Shown here piece after piece: positions 27,454-36,016 of a stretch of DNA of 64,000 nt. Position 1 is the stretch's first letter. Every line of letters begins with the position of its first letter. The notes beneath the pieces were generated by a model that ran no database searches, was not told where the DNA came from, and saw only the letters and a list, made by a program, of their open reading frames with translations. The DNA lies in the NCBI RefSeq assembly GCF_900103445.1, contig NZ_FNHS01000001.1:62001-126000 (forward strand), read 5' to 3'. Source of the DNA: Methylobacterium phyllostachyos. Lineage in GTDB: Bacteria; Pseudomonadota; Alphaproteobacteria; Rhizobiales; Beijerinckiaceae. The translations under genes were made by a program, and so were the position numbers.

Positions 27454-28284
27454 CTACTTGTCAGTGCAAAGTCCCTGTTCAGACAGGTGTTTATGCTCGC
27501 GCGGATCGCAGTCGGTCGATAGGAACGAGGCCCAGTCGGACGGCGTGCCGTAGAAGGCGTTGCGATCGACGTCGCCCTGTACGCCGGGGACGCGGCCCGT
27601 GGAGGTGAACTGCCACAGCATCCACTTCCGGTTGACGAACCGCTGCTCCGGCTCGGCCGCCGTGGAACGCAACCAATGCGGGTAATCCGGCAGCTCGCCC
27701 TCAAGGACATCCTTGTGGAAGGTGATGTCGGTGTAGATGATCGGGCGCTTGCCGGTGTAGCGCTCCATCTCTTCCAGCATCTCGGTGACCATCGCCAGGG
27801 CCTGCGCCTTGGGCAGCTTCTTCGGGCAGGTCTGAGAATGGCCATTCCACTCGACATCGAGCACCGGCGGAAGCGCAGCGGGGTCGTTCGGGACGTTTCT
27901 CTTGAACCAGTCCATCTGCTCCTTGGCGGAGCGGCACCAGAACACGAAGTGGTAGGCACCCCGCGGAACGCCCGCCCGGGCCGCCCCCTCCCAGTTGGCG
28001 CGGAAGCGCTCGTCGACGTGGTCGCCACCCTCGGTCGCCTTGATGAAGGCGAACTGCGTGCCCGCCGCCCGGACCGACGCCCAATCGACGTTGCCCTGCC
28101 ACTTCGAGATGTCGATGCCCTGGATCGGGTGCAGCTTGGCCTTGGCCACCCCCGGATGGGGCTTGGCGTCGCCCTTGGTCGGGTAGAAGTCGTGGTTGGA
28201 GGCGCAGGCCGCCAGACCGGCGAGAATCACCGTCGCGGCGAACCGGCCGGCAACCCGGCTCAGGGTTCTCAGGCGGCCACTCAC
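27454..28284 (-). CDS. Glycoside hydrolase family 25 (lysozyme) lipoprotein
   Basis: 276 residues from GTG 28284. The hydrophobic leader FAATVILAGLAAC ends in a lipobox-like LAAC, so the mature protein is probably lipid-anchored. GH25 motifs: IQGIDISKWQGNVDW with the first acidic residue, FAFIKATEGGDHVD, GAYHFVFW, VLDVEWNG with the catalytic Asp-x-Glu pair and IIYTDITF. Cleaves peptidoglycan glycan strands. ATG 28338 and GTG 28356 are in frame but would give an unusually long N-region before the leader. A terminator follows. Confidence 0.85.
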   Translation of the reverse strand: MSGRLRTLSRVAGRFAATVILAGLAACASNHDFYPTKGDAKPHPGVAKAKLHPIQGIDISKWQGNVDWASVRAAGTQFAFIKATEGGDHVDERFRANWEGAARAGVPRGAYHFVFWCRSAKEQMDWFKRNVPNDPAALPPVLDVEWNGHSQTCPKKLPKAQALAMVTEMLEEMERYTGKRPIIYTDITFHKDVLEGELPDYPHWLRSTAAEPEQRFVNRKWMLWQFTSTGRVPGVQGDVDRNAFYGTPSDWASFLSTDCDPREHKHLSEQGLCTDK

Positions 28285-28540
28285 GCCCCGAGCTTGGCCA
28301 CAGGGAAAAGCGTGCGAGATCTGGTCGTTCCGCGACATCAGTGTTGAGCCCGCCACCGGATGAGCGCCACAGACAGGCGTATTCGATGGCCCTGGCGCAG
28401 TTAACGGACCTTTGCGATCATTGCGGCGGAATTCCGAGATGCGTTGCGCGGCCGCGACATACGCAGGGGATCCCCGGGTGTTGCACAGGGTGATGTCCGG
28501 CTAAGTGCCAGTCCTGAAACGCGAGTCCGGTCACACCGCC

Positions 28541-28978
28541 GTGAGCAAGCAAATCTTTACCATAGGGTACGAAGGCCTCGATTCAGAGCAGCTCGCCGGC
28601 ATCCTGCACGAAGCGGGCGTGAGCCTGCTGGCGGATGTCCGGGCGGTGGCGAATTCACGCAAGCGCGGCTTCTCCAAGGGCGCGCTCGGCGCATCTCTGC
28701 GGGAGGCCGGTCTCGGCTACGCGCATCTGCGCAGCCTCGGAACGCCGAAAGCCGGACGGCAGGCCGCCCGGGCGGGTGACGCAGCGTTGATGCGCCGGAT
28801 CTACTGCGAGGAGGTGCTGGACACCGCCGACGGGCAGAGGGCCCTCGACGACCTCGCCGCGATGGCCGCGGCGGCGCCCCTCTGCCTGCTCTGCTTCGAG
28901 CGCGATCCGGCGCTCTGCCACCGGCGCGTGCTGGCCGAGCGGCTCGCGTCCAGGGGGTTTTCGGTCGCCGATCTTTGA
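28541..28978 (+). CDS. DUF488 family protein
   Basis: 145 residues from GTG 28541, where the product begins MSKQIFTIGYEGLDSEQL, the normal start of the family; GTG 28505 is a possible alternative. DUF488 marks: TIGYEG, LLADVRAVANSRKRGFSK, YAHLRSLGTPK and the C-terminal LCFERDPALCHRRVLAERL with two cysteines and a histidine. Biochemical role unknown, though the Cys/His cluster suggests a bound metal or a catalytic site. The 267 bases that follow hold no gene I can support. Confidence 0.85.
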   Translation: MSKQIFTIGYEGLDSEQLAGILHEAGVSLLADVRAVANSRKRGFSKGALGASLREAGLGYAHLRSLGTPKAGRQAARAGDAALMRRIYCEEVLDTADGQRALDDLAAMAAAAPLCLLCFERDPALCHRRVLAERLASRGFSVADL

Positions 28979-29245
28979 GCGGTTACTACGACGGTGGAGG
29001 CGATGGACCCTCGCTCCGGGGCGGGCCTGCGGATCCAGACCTCGTCATCGGGCAGGGCTCACGGGTGGCCGCGCCTCCGCCTCCCCGTTGCGGGGCAGGG
29101 AATGGGGCTCAGCCTCGGCGGGAACGGAGCCGCTGCCCTGACCGCGAGCGGCCCGACCCTTCAATGGTCCAGACCTCCGGGCAGAACGTGATCCATCGCG
29201 GCAGACGCGACGACCGCCGCGGCGCGTCCCGCCAGCCCTGTAGGG

Positions 29246-29626
29246 CTAGCTTCCAGGACCCAGCAGCGGCTGCATCTTTGCGCCGAGCACGCTGGCGAGC
29301 CGCCGGACCGGGCCCAGGGCGCCGCTGAGGCGCGCCGGCGCGGCCTTGCGTGGTGCGCGGGGGCGGCGACGCTCCGGGTCGGCCACCGGCTCGACCGGCA
29401 TGTAGAGGGCGTCGGAGAACGATAGCTCCATAAGCGTCGCCCCGTCATCGTCGGAGATGACGATGGCGGCGTCGAGAAGCCGGGGATCGCCGCCGTACTG
29501 GCGCATCAGGCCCTGGACGATCGTGCGCGCTGCCGCCCTGGCGGCATCGGCATCGGCGACCCACTGAGCCGCGGACGCAGGCAGGCAGGACTTGCCGAAT
29601 CGAATGGTGAAGTGGGCGCGAACCAT
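29246..29626 (-). CDS. DUF6894-like small conserved protein
   Basis: 126 residues. The part AQWVADADAARAAARTIVQG through ISDDDGATLMELSFSDAL resembles the DUF6894 pattern, in which a residue-rich N-terminal strand is followed by an alanine-rich helix and a VxDxxGxxLxxLxFxDA strand. The C-terminal 40 residues are basic and Pro/Ala-rich. These proteins are abundant in Methylobacterium and Bradyrhizobium; their role is unknown. The family assignment rests on pattern memory only. Confidence 0.6.
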   Translation of the reverse strand: MVRAHFTIRFGKSCLPASAAQWVADADAARAAARTIVQGLMRQYGGDPRLLDAAIVISDDDGATLMELSFSDALYMPVEPVADPERRRPRAPRKAAPARLSGALGPVRRLASVLGAKMQPLLGPGS

Positions 29627-29673
29627 GAAAGCGCTCCTGGAGGAGCCCGGCGCGGCCGGGCCGGCAAAGGGTG

Positions 29674-29892
29674 TCAGGCGGCTTGCGCGTCGGCGGCCTG
29701 CGCGTCGGCGGCGGGCTCGGCGGCCGATTTGGGATCGAAGGCGTCGGCCAGCAGGCCGAGGCGCCGGGCCATGTCGCGCACCTCGTTGAGCGCGATGGAC
29801 TTCTGACCCTCCTTCACCGCGCGGGTGATGTCGCTGACCTGCGTGGTGGCGATCCGCTTCAGTTCCTCGGCGAGTTGCTGGCTGGTCATCAT
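29674..29892 (-). CDS. Small hypothetical protein with Ala/Asp/Gln repeats
   Basis: 72 residues from ATG 29892, preceded directly by ggggacagg; a second ATG three bases on may be the real start. The first 50 residues look helical and amphipathic (QQLAEELKRIATTQVSDITR and MARRLGLLADAFD). The tail repeats AADAQ twice, encoded by a near-perfect 15-base tandem repeat at about 29685-29714. I do not recognise a family. Confidence 0.6.
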   Translation of the reverse strand: MMTSQQLAEELKRIATTQVSDITRAVKEGQKSIALNEVRDMARRLGLLADAFDPKSAAEPAADAQAADAQAA

Positions 29893-30005
29893 CCTGTCCC
29901 CGCTCGGCTGTTCGGTTCGAACCGGGACCGTGGTGTATCGGCGCTTACCAAGATGTTGCGTCGGGCCGCGTCTCCTGTGGACAAGCTGGGGAGCGGCGCG
30001 CCGGC

Positions 30006-30923
30006 TCAATCCTGAAGGTGGCGCGCCGCGATGATCGAGGCCGCGGTGCGGTTCTCCACGCCGAGCTTGGCGTAGATCCCTTCGAGATGCTTGGTCACAG
30101 TCCGGTGGCTCAGGCCCAGGATCTCGCCGATGTCGCGGCTCGATTTGCCGCGGGACAGCCAGAGCAGCACCTCCGCCTCCCGGCCCGTGATGGGCAGGCG
30201 CGCCCGCAGCCGCTCGATCCCCCCGGTCGGCGCCTCCCGCGACAGGCGCAGCAGGATCTCGTCCGGCGTCCGGCCGATGAAGCTCAGCACGAAGGCCACA
30301 CCGTCGCGATCCGTCAAAGTCAGCGAGCCGGCCGACCCCGCAAGGCAGCCCCGCAGCCAGTCCCGGGCCCGGGCCGGCAGGACGAAGGCACCCGAGGGGT
30401 CGGCACCGAGCCCCACAAGCAACCGACCGGCCTGCGGCGTCGACCAGAGCACGGTCCCATCCTCCGCGACGGCGAACAGGGTCCGCCCCGCCGTGTCGAG
30501 GGCCGCCCGGGCGCTCTGCGCGGCGCGGGCACTCGCCAGATGCACGCGGATCCGCGCCAGGATCTCGTCGGGGGCGATCGGCTTGGTGACGTAGTCGATA
30601 CCGCCGGCGCTCAAGCCCTCCACGATGTGCTCGGTCTCGCTCAGGCCCGTCATGAAGATCACCGGCACATGCGCGAGCTGCGGCTTGGCCTTGAGCCGGC
30701 GGCAGGTCTCGAATCCGTCCATGCCGGGCATCACGGCGTCGAGCAGGATCACGTCGGGGGTGATCTCGTCCACGAGCGCCAGGGCGAGGTCGCCGCCCAC
30801 CGCCACCAGCACGGTGGCGCCGGACCGCTCGATCGCCTCCGTAAGGAAGCTCAGCGTGTCGGGGGAATCGTCGACCACCAGGACGACGTCCCGGTTCGGC
30901 CGGCCCCCGGCGGGCTCAACCAT
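30006..30923 (-). CDS. Response regulator, receiver plus LuxR/FixJ-type HTH
   Basis: 305 residues. Receiver at about 12-130 with acidic pair VVDDS, phosphoacceptor Asp62 in ILLDAVMPGMDG, the Thr switch in IFMTG and the lysine in VTKPIAP. A middle domain (about 140-235) looks PAS-like. The C-terminal HTH (LPITGREAEVLLWLSRGKSS then IGEILGLSHRTVTKHLEGIY) is of LuxR type. The ATG overlaps the stop of the hybrid kinase gene by eight bases, so kinase and regulator are coupled. The likely targets are the divergent urt-fmd-amiE genes and its own operon. Confidence 0.92.
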   Translation of the reverse strand: MVEPAGGRPNRDVVLVVDDSPDTLSFLTEAIERSGATVLVAVGGDLALALVDEITPDVILLDAVMPGMDGFETCRRLKAKPQLAHVPVIFMTGLSETEHIVEGLSAGGIDYVTKPIAPDEILARIRVHLASARAAQSARAALDTAGRTLFAVAEDGTVLWSTPQAGRLLVGLGADPSGAFVLPARARDWLRGCLAGSAGSLTLTDRDGVAFVLSFIGRTPDEILLRLSREAPTGGIERLRARLPITGREAEVLLWLSRGKSSRDIGEILGLSHRTVTKHLEGIYAKLGVENRTAASIIAARHLQD

Positions 30924-33900
30924 TGCGGGCCAGCCCCTGGAGCACCGACAGGTAGCGGCGCAGGTCGTAGCCCTCCACGAGCCCGCGCATCTGCGCCACG
31001 AAAGCGGGCGGCGCCGTGGCCTCCGCCTCCATCCGTTTGAGCGTCGCTTCGATGGCCCGGATATGACCGATCCGCCCGAGACGCAGGAGTTCGCCGATCT
31101 GCTCCGAGCCGGGTCCCGGCGTTTCCGGGGATTCGATGGCATCGGGCGGAAGGCTGGCCGGACCCGTCCATTCCAGGCGCAGCAGCTTGCCGACGCGCTC
31201 CATCACGTCGCGCAGGTCGAAGGGCTTGGCGAAGATCGCGTCGTGGGGCGCGTCGTCGCCGCGCACCGGGCTGATCTCGTGGACGTTGGCCGACATCATG
31301 GCGATCGGGCCGGCATGGCCGGCGGCGCGCAGGGCAGCGGCGACCGCCCAGCCGCTCATGCCCGGCATGGCGATGTCGAGCAGGATCAGGTCGATCCCGC
31401 CGGCCGCCACCGCCGCCAGGCAGTCCGGTCCCGAGCCGGCCTCCAGCACGGCGATGCCGTGCGGCTCCAGGATCGCCCGCATCAGGGCCCGGTGGGCGCT
31501 GTCGTCGTCGGCGACCAAGACGATGCGGCGGGCGCCGGCATAGGCTCGCTCCGGGGCCTCCGCGGGGGCAGGCAGGACGATCGGCGCGGGCTCGGCCACC
31601 GAGGCCAGCATCAGGCGCAGCCGCGCCTGCGTACCCCCACCCGGGGCCGCCGCGATGGTGATCTCGCCGCCCAGCAGCTGTGCCAGCAGGTTGGCGATGG
31701 TGAGCCCCAGCCCCGTTCCGGGCGTGCTGCGGGCGGCCGGCGTCGAGCCGCGCTCGAATGGCTCGAAGATCCGCCCGCGATCCGCCTCCGGGATGCCCGG
31801 CCCGGTGTCGCGGATCGTGAACACGGCGATCTGGCTGCGATAGCTCAGGTCCAGCGAGACCGTGCCGGTTTCCGTGAACTTGATCGCGTTCGACAGGAGG
31901 TTGAGCAGCACCTGCCGCAGGCGCTTCTCGTCCGTGGCGACGACGGCGGGCAGGATCTCCGGCCGCGCGAAGCGGAATTCCAGCCCGGCCTCCCGGGCCT
32001 GGAGGCGGACCATGTCGACGAGCTGATCGAGGAAATCAGCGAGCCGCACCTCATCGCGATGGATCTGGAGGCGGCCGGCCTCCATGCGGGAGATGTCGAG
32101 GAGCCCGTCGATCAGGCCGGACAGGTGCTGGCCGCTGCGCCGGATCACCCGGATGGCATTGAGCCGGTGCGCCGGGATCGCGGGATCGGATTCGAGCAGC
32201 TGCGCGTAGCCGAGCACGGTGGAGAGCGGCGTGCGCAATTCGTGGCTGATCCCGATCACGTAGCGGCTCTTGGCCTGATTGGCGGCTTCCGCCCGCTCCT
32301 TGGCCTCCTGCAATTTGGCATCCGTGACCTTGTGGGCGGCGATTTCCGCCTCATACAGGGTGGTCTGGCGCATGGTTTCGGCTTGCGCGACCCGGCGGCT
32401 CTCCTGCGCGAGCACGAACAGCCACGCCACGACGCCGAGGATCACCACCAAGGTGAAGAACACGCTGGTCAGCGCGGCCCGCAGGAATTCCCGGTGCTCC
32501 GGATGCGCGATGGTTGCACTCGCGTGGACGATGCCGAGGATCAGGCCGATCACCGCGCAGAGCGTCAGCATCACGGCGAGGTAACGGCCGAGCGGCGCGC
32601 CGATCCAGGCGGCGGTGCGGCCCGGCAGGATCCGGGCGACCGCCGCCTGCGCCTGCACCTCCAGCCGGCCGTGCGGCTTGCACAGGTCACCGCAGCGGGC
32701 GTCCAGCGAGCAGCAGAGGGAGCAGATCGGCGCGTCGTAGGCCGGGCAATGGGCCATGTCCTCGCCCTCGAAGGGCAATTCGCAGACCCGGCAGACGATC
32801 TCGTCCGCGGGCCAGTCGGTCTTCGGTTGGCGGGCGAGGTACCAGCGCCCCACCGTGGCCCAGGCGATCGCCGGGGCGGCGCAGAAGGCGGTGGCAAGCG
32901 TCAGCAGCGGCGCGAAGGGCTGGAGCGTGTGGCCGAGGAGCCCGGTATAGGCGAGCCCGCCGAGGCCGAGGGCCAGCACCATCGCGCCGGTGCCCACCGG
33001 GTTCACCGCGTAGAGATGGGCGCGCTTGAACTCGATGCCGGGGGGCGAGAGGCCCAGCCGCTTGTTCACCGCGAGGTCGGCGGCGAGCGCCCCGACCCAG
33101 GCCGACACCACCGACGCGTAGAGCGGCAGCGTGCTCTCGATGGTCTTGTCGATGCCGAGCTCCATCAGGAGCAGCGCGATGGCGACATTGAAGACCAGCC
33201 ACACGACCCGGCCCGGATGGCTGTGGGTCAGCCGCGAGAAGAAATTCGACCAGGCGATCGAGCCGGCATAGGCGTTGGTCAGGTTGATCTTGAGCTGCGA
33301 GACCAGCACGAACAGCCCGGTGAGCAACAACGCCGCCCGCCCCCCCTCCCCGGTCAGGTAGCCGAACGCCACCGCGTACATGCGGGTCGGCTCGGCGGCG
33401 TGCTCGGGCGGCACGCCGTGGCCGAGCGCCAGCACCGCCAGCGCGGCGCCCAGCAGGATCTTGAGCATCCCCGGCAGGATCCAGCCGGCACCACCGGCCA
33501 GCACCGGCAACCACCAGCGCAGGTCGCGCTCACCCTTCGGCTCGGGAACGAACCGCAAGAAGTCGACCTGCTCGCCGACCTGGGCGAGGAGCGCCAGCAG
33601 GACGCCGGTGGCGAGCCCGAACCGTGCGAGATCGAAGCCCGTGCCACCATCCAGGCCCGGGAAGCGCACCAGCGCGCGCAGCGGCACCGCCCCCTGCGCG
33701 GCCACGAAGACGAGCGGCAGCAGGCTCAAGCCGATCCAGAGCGGCTGCGACCAGATCTGGAACCGGCTGATCAACCGGATGCCGTAGACGACGAGCGGGA
33801 TCACCGCCCCCGCACAGAGCAGGTAGCCGATCCCGAGCGGCAGCCCGAAGCAGAGCTGCAGCGCCAGCGCCATGATCGCCGCCTCAATGGCGAAGAACAG

Positions 33901-34281
33901 GAACGTGAAGCTCGCGTAGATCAGCGACGTGACGGTGGAGCCGAGATAGCCGAACCCGGCGCCGCGGGTCAGCAGGTCCATGTCGACCCCGTAGCGGGCG
34001 GCGTAGACGGTGATCGGGATCGCCGTGGCGAAGATGATCAGGCCGACGAACAGCACCGCCACCACGGTGTTGGGGAAGCCCGCGGTCAGGGCCAGCGTGC
34101 CGCCGATCGCCTCCAGGGCGAGGAAGGAGACCGAACCGAGCGCCGTCTGCGCCACCTCGAAGCCGGACCAGCGCCGCGCCTTCTTGGCGGTGAAGCGGAG
34201 CGCGTAATCCTCCAGGGTCTCATCGGCGACGAAGCGGTTGTAGTCCCGGCGGATCGGGATGATGCGCTGCACACCGGTCAT
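30916..34281 (-). CDS. NCS1 transporter-domain hybrid sensor histidine kinase
   Basis: 1121 residues. Residues 1-480 are a nucleobase:cation symporter-1 (purine/cytosine permease) domain of about twelve helices, starting YALRFTAKKARRWSGFEVAQ with the N-terminal pattern of that family. Residues 497-534 hold eight cysteines (CRVC, C512, C520, CC at 523-524, C530, C534). Two further helices lie at about 566-585 and 604-625. The kinase part has HisKA with His680 (SHELRTPLS), N box NLLSNAIKF, DTGPGIP and GTGLGLTI. A receiver at 918-1030 has Asp969 (ILLDIAMPGM) and Lys1019. A helical tail follows. It resembles CbrA-like transporter-kinases in plan, but with NCS1 in place of SLC5. The ligand may be a small amide, urea or nucleobase. 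Confidence 0.93.
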   Translation of the reverse strand: MTGVQRIIPIRRDYNRFVADETLEDYALRFTAKKARRWSGFEVAQTALGSVSFLALEAIGGTLALTAGFPNTVVAVLFVGLIIFATAIPITVYAARYGVDMDLLTRGAGFGYLGSTVTSLIYASFTFLFFAIEAAIMALALQLCFGLPLGIGYLLCAGAVIPLVVYGIRLISRFQIWSQPLWIGLSLLPLVFVAAQGAVPLRALVRFPGLDGGTGFDLARFGLATGVLLALLAQVGEQVDFLRFVPEPKGERDLRWWLPVLAGGAGWILPGMLKILLGAALAVLALGHGVPPEHAAEPTRMYAVAFGYLTGEGGRAALLLTGLFVLVSQLKINLTNAYAGSIAWSNFFSRLTHSHPGRVVWLVFNVAIALLLMELGIDKTIESTLPLYASVVSAWVGALAADLAVNKRLGLSPPGIEFKRAHLYAVNPVGTGAMVLALGLGGLAYTGLLGHTLQPFAPLLTLATAFCAAPAIAWATVGRWYLARQPKTDWPADEIVCRVCELPFEGEDMAHCPAYDAPICSLCCSLDARCGDLCKPHGRLEVQAQAAVARILPGRTAAWIGAPLGRYLAVMLTLCAVIGLILGIVHASATIAHPEHREFLRAALTSVFFTLVVILGVVAWLFVLAQESRRVAQAETMRQTTLYEAEIAAHKVTDAKLQEAKERAEAANQAKSRYVIGISHELRTPLSTVLGYAQLLESDPAIPAHRLNAIRVIRRSGQHLSGLIDGLLDISRMEAGRLQIHRDEVRLADFLDQLVDMVRLQAREAGLEFRFARPEILPAVVATDEKRLRQVLLNLLSNAIKFTETGTVSLDLSYRSQIAVFTIRDTGPGIPEADRGRIFEPFERGSTPAARSTPGTGLGLTIANLLAQLLGGEITIAAAPGGGTQARLRLMLASVAEPAPIVLPAPAEAPERAYAGARRIVLVADDDSAHRALMRAILEPHGIAVLEAGSGPDCLAAVAAGGIDLILLDIAMPGMSGWAVAAALRAAGHAGPIAMMSANVHEISPVRGDDAPHDAIFAKPFDLRDVMERVGKLLRLEWTGPASLPPDAIESPETPGPGSEQIGELLRLGRIGHIRAIEATLKRMEAEATAPPAFVAQMRGLVEGYDLRRYLSVLQGLARNG

Positions 34282-34381
34282 GACACCGCAAGCCCGCGCG
34301 CGCGCGAACGTTTCAGTATTCGGACGGCGCCCAGTTTACTCGCGCCCACGACCGACATGACCTCACACGATTTCGTCGCGA

Positions 34382-34396
34382 TGGTGCAGCGCATGC
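34382..34396 (+). promoter_or_regulatory. Candidate sigma-54 promoter for urtA
   Basis: tggtgcagcgcatgc has GG at 34383-34384 and GC at 34395-34396, ten bases apart, as in -24/-12 promoters. It matches about nine of twelve conserved positions of TGGCACR-N4-TTGCW when the A that follows is counted. It would start transcription about 100 bases before urtA. Nitrogen-controlled urea and amide uptake is often sigma-54 dependent. The match is imperfect and could be chance in GC-rich DNA. Confidence 0.3.
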
Positions 34397-34404
34397 AAAG
34401 GTAC

Positions 34405-34430
34405 GGCCATACGCAAAATCGCGTATAGGC
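34405..34430. promoter_or_regulatory. Inverted repeat, candidate operator between kinase and urtA
   Basis: ggccatacgc (34406-34415) pairs with gcgtataggcc (34421-34431) with one extra base, around aaaatc. It is the clearest dyad in the 229-base divergent region and is AT-richer than its surroundings. It is a good candidate site for the LuxR-type regulator encoded beside it. A hairpin at 34467-34491 (tccgggc/gcccgga) follows in the urtA leader. Confidence 0.45.
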
Positions 34431-34510
34431 CGCAGCGCGACATCAGACCTAGCCTGCGCTCGTCGATCCGGGCCGCCTCTCGAAGCCCGGACGCCAACAG
34501 GGTCAGGCAG

Positions 34511-35782
34511 ATGGCAGACGACACCGATACCGGCGCCGATCACGGTTTGCGCTCGCCGCTGCGGCGCAGGCTGCTCATGGGGCTGGCCGGCGCCCCGGCG
34601 CTGGCGCTGATGCCGCGCGGCGCCTGGGCGGCAGCCCCGCCGACCGCGTCGGTCAACACCACCGGCCTGGCGGTGACGGACACGGAAGTGACGGTCGGCA
34701 TCCTGCACTCGATCACCGGCACGATGGCGATTTCCGAGACCGGCGCGCAGGAGGCGGAAAAGCTCGCGATCCAGCAGATCAACGACGCCGGCGGCGTGCT
34801 CGGCCGGAAGATCAAGATCATCCAGGAGGACGGCGCCTCCGACTGGCCGACCTTCGCCGAGAAGGCCAAGAAGCTCCTCGTCAACGACCATTGCGCGGCC
34901 GTGATGGGCTGCTGGACATCGGCCTCGCGCAAGGCGGTGCTGCCGGTCTTCGAGCAGTATAACGGCCTGCTCTATTACCCGACCTTCTACGAGGGCCTGG
35001 AGCAGTCGAAGAACGTCTTCTACACCGGCCAGGAGGCCACGCAGCAGATCCTCGCCGGGCTCGACTGGGTCCACAAGGAGAAGGGCGGCGACAGCTTCTA
35101 CTTCATCGGCTCGGACTACATCTGGCCGCGCACCTCCAACAAGATCGCCCGCAAGCACGTCGAGAACGTGCTCAAGGGCAAGGTCGTCGGCGAGGAGTAC
35201 TTCCCGCTCGGCCACACGCAGTTCAACTCGGTGATCAACAAGATCAAGCTGACCAAGCCGAAGGTGATCTTCGCCGACGTCGTCGGCGGCTCGAATGTGG
35301 CCTTCTACAAGCAGCTCAAGGCGGCGGGCATCGACCTGTCGAAGCAGGTGCTGATGACGATCTCGGTCACCGAGGACGAGATCGACGGCATCGGCGGCGA
35401 GAACATCGCCGGGGCCTATGCCTGCATGAAGTACTTCCAGTCGATCGACAACGAGAACAACAAGGCGTTTGTCGCCGCCTTCAAGAAGATGTGGGGCGAG
35501 AAGACCGTCATCGGCGACGTGACGCAGGCGGCCTATCTCGGCCCGTTCCTGTGGAAGATGGCCTGCGAGAAGGCCGGCTCCTTCGACGTCGACAAGGTGG
35601 TGGCGGCCTCGCCCGGGATCGAATTCAAGGCTGCGCCGGAAGGCTACGTCAAGATCGACCCGAACCATCACCTCTGGTCGAAGACCCGGGTCGGCCGGGC
35701 CAAGACCGACGGCCAGTTCGAGATCGTCTACACGAGCCCCGAGCTGATCAAGCCGGATCCGTTCCCGAAGGGATATCAGTAG
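34511..35782 (+). CDS. urtA: Urea/short-chain amide ABC transporter, binding protein UrtA
   Basis: 423 residues. A twin-arginine-like leader (residues 15-41, RSPLRRRLLMGLAGAPALAL, cleavage near AWAA) precedes a class I periplasmic binding protein. UrtA/FmdD landmarks: VTVGILHSITGTMAISET, AVMGCWTSASRKAVLPVFE, LLYYPTFYEGLEQSKNVFYTG, DYIWPRTSN and GEEYFPLGHTQF. Captures urea or short amides for the UrtBCDE importer. First gene of the run, transcribed away from the transporter-kinase. In Methylophilus methylotrophus the related FmdD-F system carries urea and short-chain amides, so formamide and acetamide are plausible cargo here too. Confidence 0.95.
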   Translation: MADDTDTGADHGLRSPLRRRLLMGLAGAPALALMPRGAWAAAPPTASVNTTGLAVTDTEVTVGILHSITGTMAISETGAQEAEKLAIQQINDAGGVLGRKIKIIQEDGASDWPTFAEKAKKLLVNDHCAAVMGCWTSASRKAVLPVFEQYNGLLYYPTFYEGLEQSKNVFYTGQEATQQILAGLDWVHKEKGGDSFYFIGSDYIWPRTSNKIARKHVENVLKGKVVGEEYFPLGHTQFNSVINKIKLTKPKVIFADVVGGSNVAFYKQLKAAGIDLSKQVLMTISVTEDEIDGIGGENIAGAYACMKYFQSIDNENNKAFVAAFKKMWGEKTVIGDVTQAAYLGPFLWKMACEKAGSFDVDKVVAASPGIEFKAAPEGYVKIDPNHHLWSKTRVGRAKTDGQFEIVYTSPELIKPDPFPKGYQ

Positions 35783-35793
35783 CCGCACCGCTT

Positions 35794-35971
35794 CTTCCCT
35801 CCCCCCTCTGCGGGGGAGGGTGGCCCCCGAAGGGGGTCGGGAGAGGGGAACCCGGCTCCCGAAAGAGGCGCAGCCTTCATGAAGGCCATAGCCTCGTCCT
35901 GCACCGTCGCTCCCCTCTCCCGACCCCCGCTGACGCAGGGGCCACCCTCCCCCGCAGAGGGGGGAGGGAGA
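35794..35971. repeat. Long-armed palindrome in the urtA-urtB gap (family C)
   Basis: The left arm at about 35796-35849 (ccctcccccctctgcggggg, then agggtggccccc and gggtcgggagagggga) is mirrored at about 35910-35970 (tcccctctcccgaccccc, then ggggccaccctccccc and gcagaggggggaggg). Each arm is more than 50 bases. In the mRNA this would be a very stable stem-loop between the binding-protein and permease genes. The loop contains a second small dyad, gccttcatgaaggc (35873-35886). Confidence 0.85.
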
Positions 35972-36016
35972 GCGGCGCGGAAGTCCATCGTCCTGCCCTC
36001 GCGCGGAGACCGACAC

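Noticed and set aside
28979..29245. Small plus-strand open frames after the DUF488 gene
   Set aside because: No ribosome site, no family likeness and low-complexity composition; treated as intergenic.
30625..34428. A 1267-codon open frame on the plus strand opposite the transporter-kinase
   Set aside because: It mirrors the codon positions of the real minus-strand gene, is full of Arg/His/Gln/Asp-rich low-complexity sequence and has no recognisable domain. Long antisense frames are expected in GC-rich DNA.
34282..34510. Guanidine or other riboswitch in the urtA leader
   Set aside because: I looked for conserved riboswitch core motifs and found only a simple 7-base hairpin (34467-34491) near the start codon.
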